Shown here piece after piece: positions 14,764 through 23,821 of a stretch of DNA of 27,750 nt. The DNA is from DATFKA01 sp042095835 (GTDB taxonomy: Bacteria > Bacteroidota > Bacteroidia > Chitinophagales > Saprospiraceae), in the NCBI GenBank assembly GCA_042095835.1, contig JBELML010000081.1, positions 1-27,750 on the forward strand, given 5' to 3'. The notes below the pieces were generated by a model, which was not told the origin of the DNA, made no database searches, and saw only the letters and a program-made list of their open reading frames with translations. How positions within the stretch are numbered: position 1 is the stretch's first letter; the number at the start of each line of letters is the position of its first letter. The translations under genes were made by a program, and so were the position numbers.

Positions 14764-14774
14764 ACATCAATCAA

Positions 14775-16616
14775 TTGCTACGACATTACTTGATATATAT
14801 TGTTCTTTTAGTTGCTGTGTGTACGCCTCGTGCGTATGCACAGCTATCTCCAGGTAAATTGACTGGCGCCCATGCTGACCTAGAGGGACTACGCAATTGT
14901 ACCAAGTGTCATGACTTAGGCAATAAGGTCACCAATGCCAAGTGCCTGGATTGCCATCAAGAGATCCAATCCTTGATGGATCAAGGCCGTGGATACCATA
15001 GCTCAAAAGAGGTGCGCCGTCAGGATTGCGCCCGTTGTCATAGCGAACATCACGGGCGTAAATTTGATATGATGCGTTTTGACCAGGAGCAGTTTGATCA
15101 CGATCTGACAGGTTATGAATTGACAGGCGCCCATGACCGAATCGATTGTCGAGAATGCCATATCCCTGATTTTATCGCCGATCTGGATATCCGAAAACGA
15201 GAGGAGACCTTCCTGGGCTTAGAGCACGATTGTATCGCCTGCCACGATGATGTCCACCAAAACACCTTATCGACGAATGACTGTGCGAGTTGCCATTCTA
15301 CAGAAGAATTTGCGCCTGCGGAATATTTCGACCACGACGATACCGACTATCCATTAATTGGAAAGCATATCGAGGTAGATTGTATAGAGTGCCACCCTAT
15401 TGAGACCCGTGACGGAGCCGAATTTCAGGTGTTTACAGGTATGGCATTTGATAATTGTGTGGCCTGTCATGAAGATGTGCATGATAATGTTTTGGGGAGC
15501 GATTGTAAGCAATGTCACAATGAGCAATCTTTCACCTCTACCCGTACGCTTCGCCGGTTTAATCACAATCAAACCAATTTTCCGCTTAATGGAGCACATC
15601 AGCAGGTCAATTGTGCGGATTGTCATAATATGGAGCTGGAATTGTCTCAACTTTTTCAGGACCAGCTAGGCATCGCTAATAATGATTGTGTCAGCTGCCA
15701 CGAAGATATACACGATAACAAGCTGGGAACCAACTGCGCCGAGTGTCACAATGAGCAATCTTTTAAAAGCGTGGGTACCGATGAGTTTAACCATAACCTC
15801 ACCAATTTTCCACTATTAGGTCAGCACCAAAGCGTAGATTGCGCGCAATGTCATAGCGAAAATAAAACAGACCCAGTTGCTCATCAGACATGTGTGACTT
15901 GTCACGAAGATTATCATCAAGGGGAATTTTATGCCGATGGAGTAGGACCCGATTGCGCAGCTTGCCATAGTGAGCAGGGCTTTTCGGGTTCTACCTACAC
16001 CATCGAGCAGCATAATGCTTCGCAGTTTCCCTTGGATGGAGGGCATTTAGCGACGCCCTGCTTTGCCTGCCATTTGGATGAAAAGGAAGATCGGTGGAAG
16101 TTTCGGGATATTGGCCAGCGCTGCGTTGATTGCCACGAAGATGTACACCAAGGATATATCTCCGCAGACTACTACCCTAATCAAGATTGTGCGCAATGCC
16201 ACCTGACAGATAACTGGCTCGACAACCACTTCGATCATGATTTAACGGCTTATAGCTTGCTGGGAAAACATGCCGAGGTCACCTGCCGAGCTTGTCATAT
16301 TCCAGATGAAAATTTTGTAGTCAACCGCTATGAGGGTTTTCTAAATACACCCAATACCTGCTGGGAATGCCACTCTGAGGACAATAGCCATGAGGATCAG
16401 TTTCTTGAGAATGGTGCAAGCGATTGTGCGCAATGCCACAACCAGGAGGGCTGGTTAATTGCCGAATTCAACCATGACGAGACAAACTTTAAACTCGAAG
16501 GAGCTCATGTGAGGGTGGATTGTGCCCAATGCCATCAACCGTATCAAGCGACAAGTGGAAATATCATTACTCAATATAAATTTAAAAGTTTCGAATGCGT
16601 AGACTGTCATCAATAA
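14775..16616 (+). CDS. Secreted 23-heme c-type cytochrome
   Basis: A 613-residue exported protein with 23 CXXCH haem-binding motifs, the last of them (CVDCH) two residues from the C-terminus. No ATG is available in a suitable place; a TTG at 14775 gives a good Sec signal peptide (MLRHYLIYIVLLVAVCTPRAYA). The body is built of repeats in which a His-containing stretch of the form FDHDxTxYPLxGxH is followed by VxCxxCH; I count seven, including FNHNLTNFPLLGQH and FDHDLTAYSLLGKH. The conserved non-CXXCH histidines probably serve as second axial ligands. The repeat type belongs to the broad cytochrome c3/c7-like multiheme class. No CXXCK site or known enzyme signature is present, so it is a wire rather than an identified reductase. 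The stop overlaps the next gene by 22 bp. Confidence 0.92.
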   Translation: MLRHYLIYIVLLVAVCTPRAYAQLSPGKLTGAHADLEGLRNCTKCHDLGNKVTNAKCLDCHQEIQSLMDQGRGYHSSKEVRRQDCARCHSEHHGRKFDMMRFDQEQFDHDLTGYELTGAHDRIDCRECHIPDFIADLDIRKREETFLGLEHDCIACHDDVHQNTLSTNDCASCHSTEEFAPAEYFDHDDTDYPLIGKHIEVDCIECHPIETRDGAEFQVFTGMAFDNCVACHEDVHDNVLGSDCKQCHNEQSFTSTRTLRRFNHNQTNFPLNGAHQQVNCADCHNMELELSQLFQDQLGIANNDCVSCHEDIHDNKLGTNCAECHNEQSFKSVGTDEFNHNLTNFPLLGQHQSVDCAQCHSENKTDPVAHQTCVTCHEDYHQGEFYADGVGPDCAACHSEQGFSGSTYTIEQHNASQFPLDGGHLATPCFACHLDEKEDRWKFRDIGQRCVDCHEDVHQGYISADYYPNQDCAQCHLTDNWLDNHFDHDLTAYSLLGKHAEVTCRACHIPDENFVVNRYEGFLNTPNTCWECHSEDNSHEDQFLENGASDCAQCHNQEGWLIAEFNHDETNFKLEGAHVRVDCAQCHQPYQATSGNIITQYKFKSFECVDCHQ

Positions 16617-18103
16617 TAGGATGCCTGGCCCTGACCTGCAGTCTGCTGGCTCAGTCACCCCACGGCGAAGATTTCAAAATGAATTGTGCAGCTTGTCATC
16701 ATTCAGAAAGCTGGGATATCCCACTAAGCAAGTGGAACTTTCAGCCAGTTTCCAGTACAAGCGACACTAGTCAATTTAACCATTATGCTACCAGTTTTCC
16801 TTTGGAGGGCGGACATATAGCTACGGATTGTAGGTTGTGCCACGAAGACCTGGTCTTTACGGCGACTAGTCCGGACTGTATTTCTTGTCACGCAGATTTA
16901 CACAATATGACGGTTGGTACCGACTGCGCGCGCTGCCATTCGGTTGAAAATTGGTTGGTTGATAATATCACAGATATCCATCAAGACAACGGATTTCCAC
17001 TGCTTGGAATACACGCTCAGATCAGTTGTAATGATTGTCATATCTCCGATTCGCATTTGCAATTTGATCGAATCGGAAATGAGTGTATCAACTGCCATCT
17101 TTCCGATTTTTTGGCAACAACTGCTCCTAATCATGTCGAAGCTGATTATTCAAGAGATTGTATAGAATGTCACGATATTAATGCATTCGATTGGTCCTCT
17201 CAGAATATTTTACATGACTTTTTCCCACTGGTAAAAGGACATGATATCGACTGCATCGATTGTCATACAACGGGTGTCTTTGAAGCTCTACCTACCGATT
17301 GTATCTCTTGTCATCAATTGGATTATGACAAAGCGCTGAATCCCGATCATAAAGCTTTAAACTTTGGAACCGATTGTGCGGCCTGTCATACTTTGGACCT
17401 CAACTGGATGCCAGCGGAATATAGCGAGCATGACGATCTCTATTTTCCCATCTACAATGGAGAACATGGTGGAGTTTGGAGCGATTGCCTGGAGTGTCAC
17501 CCCAATCCAGCTAATTACGCCGAATTTACCTGTACCACTTGCCACCAGAGAAATGATACCGACGACGAACACGACGATGTGAATGGCTACGTCTACGAAA
17601 GTAATGCCTGCTTGCTTTGTCACCCAACGGGGAGTGAGGATAATGTCTTCGATCACAATCGGACCAATTTTCCACTAACTGGCGCTCACATCTCGGTTGA
17701 CTGTGCGGAATGCCATACCAATGGATACGCAGGTACACCCACAGATTGTGCCGCTTGTCATAAAATGGATTATGAACAAACCCGCAATCCAAATCATCAG
17801 CAATTAGGATTTTCGATGGACTGTAAGGCCTGCCATACCACCGATCCTGATTGGATGCCAGCGGAGTTTCTGGATCACGATAATTTGTATTTCCCCATTT
17901 ATAGCGGAAACCATAAAGGAGAATGGGATGACTGTACCGAATGCCATACTTCTCCAGGCAACTATGCCCTATTCAGTTGTATTGACTGCCACGAGCATAA
18001 TGATCCGAATGACTTGAGAGATGAGCACGATGATGTACGTGGGTATAAATATGAAAGTAGGGCTTGTTACGAGTGTCATCCACGAGGAGAGTCAGATGAT
18101 TAG
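16595..18103 (+). CDS. Secreted 19-heme c-type cytochrome
   Basis: A 502-residue exported cytochrome with 19 CXXCH motifs. Its ATG lies inside the end of the upstream cytochrome gene (22-bp overlap in another frame), which suggests translational coupling and a fixed ratio of the two. The signal peptide is MRRLSSIIGCLALTCSLLAQ. It uses the same FxHxxTxFPLxGxH...CxxCH unit as its partner (for example FDHNRTNFPLTGAH). In addition, residues 233-345 are repeated as 382-497, each copy carrying WMPAE, YFPIY, a DEHDDV stretch and several hemes, so the C-terminal half arose by internal duplication. It has no membrane anchor, lipobox or evident type IX sorting domain, so a periplasmic or barrel-bound location is most likely. 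Confidence 0.92.
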   Translation: MRRLSSIIGCLALTCSLLAQSPHGEDFKMNCAACHHSESWDIPLSKWNFQPVSSTSDTSQFNHYATSFPLEGGHIATDCRLCHEDLVFTATSPDCISCHADLHNMTVGTDCARCHSVENWLVDNITDIHQDNGFPLLGIHAQISCNDCHISDSHLQFDRIGNECINCHLSDFLATTAPNHVEADYSRDCIECHDINAFDWSSQNILHDFFPLVKGHDIDCIDCHTTGVFEALPTDCISCHQLDYDKALNPDHKALNFGTDCAACHTLDLNWMPAEYSEHDDLYFPIYNGEHGGVWSDCLECHPNPANYAEFTCTTCHQRNDTDDEHDDVNGYVYESNACLLCHPTGSEDNVFDHNRTNFPLTGAHISVDCAECHTNGYAGTPTDCAACHKMDYEQTRNPNHQQLGFSMDCKACHTTDPDWMPAEFLDHDNLYFPIYSGNHKGEWDDCTECHTSPGNYALFSCIDCHEHNDPNDLRDEHDDVRGYKYESRACYECHPRGESDD

Positions 18104-18166
18104 ACCATAAATAAGATCAATTTGGGGAAGGCTACTAGGTCTTTCCAACAAGGATCAAGACAACTT

Positions 18167-18184
18167 GTCAAGCCCGTGCTTGAC
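18167..18184 (+). other. Hairpin between cytochrome and barrel genes
   Basis: A perfect 7-bp stem GTCAAGC/GCTTGAC with a 4-nt loop lies in the 92-bp spacer, which is the longest in the operon. An imperfect hairpin (TTGGGGAAG with CTTTCCAA, 18122-18148) precedes it. There is no U-run after it, so full termination is unlikely. It may set a step in expression or stability between the cytochromes and the three downstream genes. Confidence 0.4.
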
Positions 18185-18195
18185 CTTGGATAACT

Positions 18196-19833
18196 ATGTT
18201 TTATAAAAACAGAAATATGATAAAATGGGTAGGAATATTGGTGATGATCGCTTGCTACTGTAGCCTCTCAGCTCAGACGAATCGTTCTATTCTTGTAGGA
18301 GAGGTTACTTATATCACCACTAGGAATGTCTATGTGAAGTTTGCTTCTACCATAGATATTGAAAAAGGAGATACCCTCTTTTTACAAACTGGACAACATC
18401 GTGTACCAGCCCTTTTAGTAGAGCAAAAATCATCTAGTTCTACTGTCTGTAAGCCATTGGAAGGTATTCCCTTAGAAATAGGCAAGCAGCTCTTGTTTAT
18501 ACCTTCAAAAAAAGAGTCGCTTGAGCAGCAGGCCAAACCAGCGACAGCCCCTACAGCTATCATAAGTGATGGTCCTTTTCTTGGGAATGATCCTGTAATC
18601 AAACCTGAAGAAGACATTGATCCAGTCCAAGAGGTGCTTTTTAAAGAACGAATAAAAGGTAGAATTTCAGCGGCCAGCTATAGTAATATGTCAGATTTTA
18701 GGAACAGTCATCGTATGCGGTATGCGCTTTCCTTCCGAGGCTATCATCTCAATAATAGCCCTATTTCGGTAGAAAGTTATGTGACCTTTCGGCATCAGTT
18801 GAATGACACCATCAATTTTGGGGAGGCCTTTAAAGTGTATTCTTTGGCTTTGCGCTATGCCTTTGATAAAAGCAGCCACCTTACCGTGGGGCGCAAAATT
18901 AATCCAAAGTTCTCCAGCATGGGGGCGATGGACGGCCTGCAACTGGAAAAAGGACTCGGGAATTGGAGCTTTGGTATTATTGGTGGTTCAAGGCCAGATT
19001 TACAGACCTATGGTCTCAACCTCAATCTTTTACAGTATGGAGCCTATGTTAGTTTTGCGAATAGCCAAACTGGGCAGTCAAGTCAAACGACACTAGGAGT
19101 ACTTGAGCAAAAAAATAGTGGCCGTACAGATCGGCGTTTCGCCTATTTTCAGCACAATAGCACCCTTACTAAAGGTTTGAGTCTTTTCAGCTCCTTTGAG
19201 ATTGACCTCTTTGAAAACCTGAATGAACAGGCACAGTCGACGGCACGCCTGACAAATATTTATGCGGCTTTACGCTATCGACTCAACTCTAAGCTTCGCT
19301 TTTCCTTCGCCTATGATAATCGCAGGAATGTCATTTACTACGAGTCTTATCGCAACTTTATTGACCAACTTATTGCCGATGAAACACGTCAAGGCTTTCG
19401 ATTGAATGTACACTATCGACCTTTTAAAACGATTTCGGTGGGACTTAACTCTGGCTTGCGCTTCCAGAAAAGTGGCGCAAACCCTTCTCGAAATGTAAAT
19501 GGACATATCACCTTTTCGAAACTACCCTACCTCAAGACCCGCTTAAGCTTACGAGCTAATTTCCTCCAAACGGACATCATTGATAGTCAGATTTTTGGAG
19601 CGCGCTTATCTAGAGGTTTTGCCAAAAATAAAGTCCGTGGAGAACTCTATTATCGCTGGGTCGACTATAAATATAAAATTGGTGAGCGCACTTTACACCA
19701 GGACATCATAGGAGCTAGCGTCAATTTCAATGTCCATAAGAAAGTAAGTCTACATCTTTTCTACGAGGGTGTAATTGACAACCAAAAACAGCTTTACCAT
19801 CGCTTCAACACACGTATTATCAAAAGATTTTAA
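18196..19833 (+). CDS. Outer-membrane beta-barrel protein of the cytochrome operon
   Basis: The 545-residue protein has a signal peptide ending around SLSAQ (start at 18196, or at the ATG at 18217). Then comes a small beta domain (~30-105) with GEVTYITTRNVYVKF and IEKGDTLFL, like an SH3/OB-type fold, and a Pro/Lys-rich linker. From ~150 to the end there are alternating amphipathic strands with aromatic girdles (for example RMRYALSFRGYHL, LRFSFAYDNRR, VRGELYYRWVDYKY), ending in Phe, as outer-membrane barrels do. No CXXCH motif is present. Lying directly after two multiheme cytochromes, it may act as the porin of a porin-cytochrome conduit, or it may simply anchor them; sequence similarity to known MtrB/PioB porins is not apparent to me. 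It lies 11 bp before the lipoprotein gene. Confidence 0.75.
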   Translation: MFYKNRNMIKWVGILVMIACYCSLSAQTNRSILVGEVTYITTRNVYVKFASTIDIEKGDTLFLQTGQHRVPALLVEQKSSSSTVCKPLEGIPLEIGKQLLFIPSKKESLEQQAKPATAPTAIISDGPFLGNDPVIKPEEDIDPVQEVLFKERIKGRISAASYSNMSDFRNSHRMRYALSFRGYHLNNSPISVESYVTFRHQLNDTINFGEAFKVYSLALRYAFDKSSHLTVGRKINPKFSSMGAMDGLQLEKGLGNWSFGIIGGSRPDLQTYGLNLNLLQYGAYVSFANSQTGQSSQTTLGVLEQKNSGRTDRRFAYFQHNSTLTKGLSLFSSFEIDLFENLNEQAQSTARLTNIYAALRYRLNSKLRFSFAYDNRRNVIYYESYRNFIDQLIADETRQGFRLNVHYRPFKTISVGLNSGLRFQKSGANPSRNVNGHITFSKLPYLKTRLSLRANFLQTDIIDSQIFGARLSRGFAKNKVRGELYYRWVDYKYKIGERTLHQDIIGASVNFNVHKKVSLHLFYEGVIDNQKQLYHRFNTRIIKRF

Positions 19834-19844
19834 AAAAGTTTGCT

Positions 19845-20615
19845 ATGAATAGTTTATTAAAAAATGTGGCCTTTCTAAGCGGTCTCTTTTTGTTGGGAGC
19901 CTGCCATTCCAAACCTAAAGTCATCCATGCACAGCCTGTAGAGGCAAAAGCGACTACCTCCACTGGTTTTCAATTCCCAGATGCGGCAGGCGCAGCACCA
20001 ATAGCTACCAATAGTTTGCATCAGGTGACTGTAGAGGAGGTCTTAAATACAGAAAAGTACAGCTATCTCCGTGTCCAAGAAGAAGGGGCTTCCTTCTGGG
20101 TAGCCGTCTCTAAACAAGACATTGCAGTAGGTGACGATATCGCTTACAGCGGTGGTATTCTCAAGAAGAATTTCTACAGCAGAGAATTTGATCGAATCTT
20201 CGACACCGTCTATTTAGTCTCTCGTGTACAAAAGAAAACGATGCCTAGTTCATCTACTGCGACCAGCAGTGCATCGATTCCTAGCTCTAGTAAGCTTGAA
20301 GATGTGGCCGAAGGAGCCATTCCTATCCTGGATGGCTCAACGCCCTTAGTACAGCTGCTCCAAAATAGAGCGGACTATGCAGGGGAAATCATACAGGTAA
20401 GCGGCAAAATTGTCAAGGTCAACCCCAATATCATGAATCGCAACTGGGTACATCTGCAGGATGGCTCCAAAGCAGGTTTAGACCTTACGATCACTACGAG
20501 TGAAATCATTCGGCTAGGTGATATCGTCACCTTGGAGGGGATGATTATGATTGATAAAGATTTTGGTGCTGGATATCGCTACGATATCATAATGGAAGGA
20601 GCCCTGTTGAAGTAG
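19845..20615 (+). CDS. OB-fold-like lipoprotein of the cytochrome operon
   Basis: A 256-residue lipoprotein: the signal MNSLLKNVAFLSGLFLLGAC has a clean lipobox (Leu-Gly-Ala-Cys20). Two beta-rich segments follow, separated by a Ser/Thr-rich linker (~130-150). Segment one (~45-125) includes EEVLNTEKYSYLRVQEEG and a ILKKNFYSREFDR stretch. Segment two (~165-255) includes YAGEIIQVSGKIVKVNPNIM, then NWVHLQDG, then GDIVTLEGMI. The pattern 'G..v.v.G.v.kv...i...nWvhl.DG' is that of the small OB-fold domains found near multiheme cytochrome genes in other bacteria. It is not expected to bind nucleic acid in the periplasm; a structural or assembly role with the cytochromes is more likely. No cofactor site can be named. 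Confidence 0.7.
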   Translation: MNSLLKNVAFLSGLFLLGACHSKPKVIHAQPVEAKATTSTGFQFPDAAGAAPIATNSLHQVTVEEVLNTEKYSYLRVQEEGASFWVAVSKQDIAVGDDIAYSGGILKKNFYSREFDRIFDTVYLVSRVQKKTMPSSSTATSSASIPSSSKLEDVAEGAIPILDGSTPLVQLLQNRADYAGEIIQVSGKIVKVNPNIMNRNWVHLQDGSKAGLDLTITTSEIIRLGDIVTLEGMIMIDKDFGAGYRYDIIMEGALLK

Positions 20616-20660
20616 CTGCTTAGGCTCGATAGACAACTTCGTAAAAATAAATCACAACAA

Positions 20661-23600
20661 ATGAACAAGAATATCAAAAATATAATCGGGCGCCTCTTCT
20701 CCACCCGATCCGCTGGCATGTATATGCTCTTATTTGCCATAGCGATCGGCACTGCTACTTTTATCGAGAATGATTTTGGCACCAGTGCTGCCTTTAAATT
20801 GGTTTATGCGGCTTGGTGGTTTGAGCTATTACTTTTGCTTTTTGGCCTGTCCATTTTAGTCAATATTTTTCGCTTTCGGTTGATCCAACAGCGCAAGTGG
20901 GCCGTTTTTTCCTTTCATGCAGCTATTCTTGTGATTCTGGTAGGAGCGGCCATTAGTCGCTATACAGGCTATGAAGGTATGATGCATATCCGTGAGGGGG
21001 AGTCCTCCAATTCGATCTATTCTGCGACGGAGCATTTGGTTTTTGAGGCGAAGGCTGGAGAACAAACATTTGGATTTAGTGAGCCCATCCTCTTATCGAG
21101 TTTAGGTAGGAATCATTTTAAAGAATCTTACCTGATCAATGGCCAAGAGGTAGCCGTTGAGTTGACCGACTTTTTACCAAACCCCAAAGAAGAATTGACC
21201 TCTGCTCCCGATGGAAAACCCACTTTGAAAATTGTAATCGGTGGCGCCAATGGAAGAGAAGAGTACTATATCAGCCAAGGGCAACGCAGTAGAATTAGAG
21301 GTACGCTTTTCAATTTCACAGAAACGTACGAGCCGAGCGCATTTAATCTACAAATGAGAGCCGAGCAAATTGTTTTTACGGCGCCACGTACCTACTTCCA
21401 GACGGTAATGGCCACGCAACAAAAGGATACTATGATTGCTGGCCTCCAGTATCCATTACAATTACGTAGTCTTTATTCTGATGGTCAACGGCAATTTGTC
21501 TTTGGGGCTTACGATCCCAAGGGAGTGGTAGCAGTCGTATCTAGTGATCGAAAGATGAATAGCAATAGTCTGGCTGGTATAAAAATGCGGGTGAGTAGCA
21601 ATGGAGAAAGTCAAGAGCAGTACATCTATGGGAGTAAAGGAATAGTGGGTAGACCTAAAGTCTTTAGCGTAGGAGATTTAAGGCTTGCGATTGCCTACGG
21701 CGCCAAGGAGATTGATCTGCCTTTTAGTCTGGCTTTGAGAGATTTTATTCTAGAACGCTACCCAGGTACCAACAGTGCATCCTCATATGCTAGTGAGGTG
21801 ACTTTGCTAGATGGTAGAAAAAATATCAATCAAGACAGTCGCATCTTTATGAATAATATCCTGAACTATGGAGGTTATCGATTCTTCCAATCTTCTTTTG
21901 ATCAGGATGAAAAAGGTACGTGGTTGAGTGTCAATCACGATCGGTGGGGTACTTGGGTCACCTATCTGGGCTATGCATTGCTCACGATAGGTATGGTATT
22001 GAACTTTTTTCATAAAAATAGTCGCTTCCAACAGTTATCGAGAAATGTGGCCAAATTACAAGCCAAGCAGGCACTGGTGCCTTTAATTGTTGGTTTGCTC
22101 TTTTCTACTTCTCTTGTACAGGCGACACCTACCACTATTCCAGCCAATAGTACGATCAATGCTGCTCATGCCCAACAATTTGGCAAGGTAGTGATCCAGG
22201 ATCACCGAGGCAGAATGAAACCAATGAATACTTATGCTAGTGAGATTCTACGCAAGCTATCACGCAAATCATCACTCCACGGTTGGAGCGCGGAGCAGGT
22301 CATACTGGGCATGGCTGCTCAACCTAAAAGCTGGTACAATCGCCCCCTAATCAAGATGGGTAGGCATGACAAAACCAAAGCACTGCTCCCTGCTCCTAAG
22401 GATGGGAATCTACTAGCATACAGCGACTTTTTTGAAGCAGATGGTAGCTATAAACTTCAAGCATTTGTCCGCCAAGCTTATAATACGCCAAAAAAAGATC
22501 GGGGCGTCTTTGAAAAGGAGATGCTGAAACTAGATGAAAAAGTCAACATCTGTAGTATGGTCTTTGGGGGTAGCTTTATGAAGGCTTTTCCTATTCCCAA
22601 TGATCCCAACCATACCTGGGAAGCGCCAGGTGGAGGACACCAGCATCAGCATGCCGATAGTGTTCACCAGCATGATATTGCAGATGAGTTCTATCAAGCC
22701 TATATGATGGCCATCCGGCAAGCTAATTGGCAAGAAGCAGATCAACTACTCCTACAGCTCTACGACTATCAGCATAAAACTGCAGCAGCGGTTATGCTTT
22801 CTGATACCAAAAGAAATGCAGAGCTTTTACTTAACAGCATTAATATTTTTAGTCGTTTAGGAAAGGTCTATGGACTATTGGGGCTGTTTTTTTTAGGTTT
22901 AATGTTTACGGCCGTTTTTCAACCAAGCTGGAATTTGCAATGGCCTGCGCGTATAGGAATGGCTGTATTTGTCCTCGCTTTTTCGGCACATCTATTCGGC
23001 TTGGGTTTGCGCTGGTATGTCTCTGGTCGGGCACCCTGGAGTAATGGTTACGAATCGATGATCTATATCGCTTTTACCACTGTTTTATCTGGTCTTATTT
23101 TTAGTAGAAAATCCATTGGAGGTATGACTGCTACCAATATTTTGGCCTCCACTATTCTGATGGTAGCGGGACTCAGTTGGTTGGACCCTGAAATCACGCC
23201 TCTAGTGCCTGTCTTACGGTCTTATTGGTTGACTATACATGTTTCGCTAGAAGCAGGTAGCTATGGGTTTTTAATGCTTGGGGCTTTGATAGGTGCCTTA
23301 AACTTGCTCTTTATGATTTTCAGGACGCAAAAGAATGCACCTAAGGTCAATCGCATGATCAGAGAGATGAGTCAAATCAGTGAAATGACTTTAATTGGAG
23401 GACTGGTTATGGTCAGTATTGGCACCTACCTGGGTGGTGTTTGGGCCAATGAATCCTGGGGGCGCTACTGGGGCTGGGATGCTAAAGAAACCTGGGCATT
23501 AGTGACGATACTCGTCTACGCTTTTATACTGCACATGCGCTTCATTCCGGGTTTAAGAGGAGACTATGCCTTTAATGTGGCCTCCCTTTTTGGATGGGCA

Positions 23601-23777
23601 AGCGTGATCATGACCTATTTTGGGGTGAATTATTACTTGTCAGGACTACATTCCTATGCGGCAGGAGATCCAGTTCCTGTACCCAATTTTGTGTATTACG
23701 CCGTAGCGATACTCGGAGCAATCAGCGTCTTGGCTTATTGGCGAAACCGACAATACGATAGACAGGCAAAAGCATAA
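20661..23777 (+). CDS. ccsBA: Cytochrome c assembly protein CcsBA (fused ResB and CcsA)
   Basis: System II haem exporter and cytochrome c synthetase, 1038 residues. The N-terminal ResB/CcsB part has membrane helices around 20-100 (including AVFSFHAAILVILVGAAISR with His86), a large periplasmic domain (~105-440) and another helix. The C-terminal CcsA part carries the haem-handling tryptophan motif WGRYWGWDAKETW (933-945), the GRAPWSNGYESM motif, and candidate haem-ligand histidines His777, His860 and His997. Between them lies a ~240-residue periplasmic domain including a His-rich stretch (five His at 660-671). As last gene of the operon, 45 bp after the lipoprotein gene, it would attach the 42 hemes of the two cytochromes, and probably others in the cell. 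A terminator follows it. Confidence 0.93.
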   Translation: MNKNIKNIIGRLFSTRSAGMYMLLFAIAIGTATFIENDFGTSAAFKLVYAAWWFELLLLLFGLSILVNIFRFRLIQQRKWAVFSFHAAILVILVGAAISRYTGYEGMMHIREGESSNSIYSATEHLVFEAKAGEQTFGFSEPILLSSLGRNHFKESYLINGQEVAVELTDFLPNPKEELTSAPDGKPTLKIVIGGANGREEYYISQGQRSRIRGTLFNFTETYEPSAFNLQMRAEQIVFTAPRTYFQTVMATQQKDTMIAGLQYPLQLRSLYSDGQRQFVFGAYDPKGVVAVVSSDRKMNSNSLAGIKMRVSSNGESQEQYIYGSKGIVGRPKVFSVGDLRLAIAYGAKEIDLPFSLALRDFILERYPGTNSASSYASEVTLLDGRKNINQDSRIFMNNILNYGGYRFFQSSFDQDEKGTWLSVNHDRWGTWVTYLGYALLTIGMVLNFFHKNSRFQQLSRNVAKLQAKQALVPLIVGLLFSTSLVQATPTTIPANSTINAAHAQQFGKVVIQDHRGRMKPMNTYASEILRKLSRKSSLHGWSAEQVILGMAAQPKSWYNRPLIKMGRHDKTKALLPAPKDGNLLAYSDFFEADGSYKLQAFVRQAYNTPKKDRGVFEKEMLKLDEKVNICSMVFGGSFMKAFPIPNDPNHTWEAPGGGHQHQHADSVHQHDIADEFYQAYMMAIRQANWQEADQLLLQLYDYQHKTAAAVMLSDTKRNAELLLNSINIFSRLGKVYGLLGLFFLGLMFTAVFQPSWNLQWPARIGMAVFVLAFSAHLFGLGLRWYVSGRAPWSNGYESMIYIAFTTVLSGLIFSRKSIGGMTATNILASTILMVAGLSWLDPEITPLVPVLRSYWLTIHVSLEAGSYGFLMLGALIGALNLLFMIFRTQKNAPKVNRMIREMSQISEMTLIGGLVMVSIGTYLGGVWANESWGRYWGWDAKETWALVTILVYAFILHMRFIPGLRGDYAFNVASLFGWASVIMTYFGVNYYLSGLHSYAAGDPVPVPNFVYYAVAILGAISVLAYWRNRQYDRQAKA

Positions 23778-23821
23778 AAAAGACAACTATTCATAGATGG
23801 TGTTGAACCATTATTTTAATG

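Noticed and set aside
15354..17792. Several 60-100-codon frames opposite the cytochrome genes
   Set aside because: They arise from the regular CXXCH codon pattern read on the other strand or frame; the coding strand is beyond doubt.
14775..18103. Multiheme cytochromes as nitrite reductase (NrfA), octahaem tetrathionate reductase or hydroxylamine oxidoreductase
   Set aside because: No CXXCK active-site haem, no matching haem count or layout; the regular repeats point to electron transfer rather than a known catalytic type.
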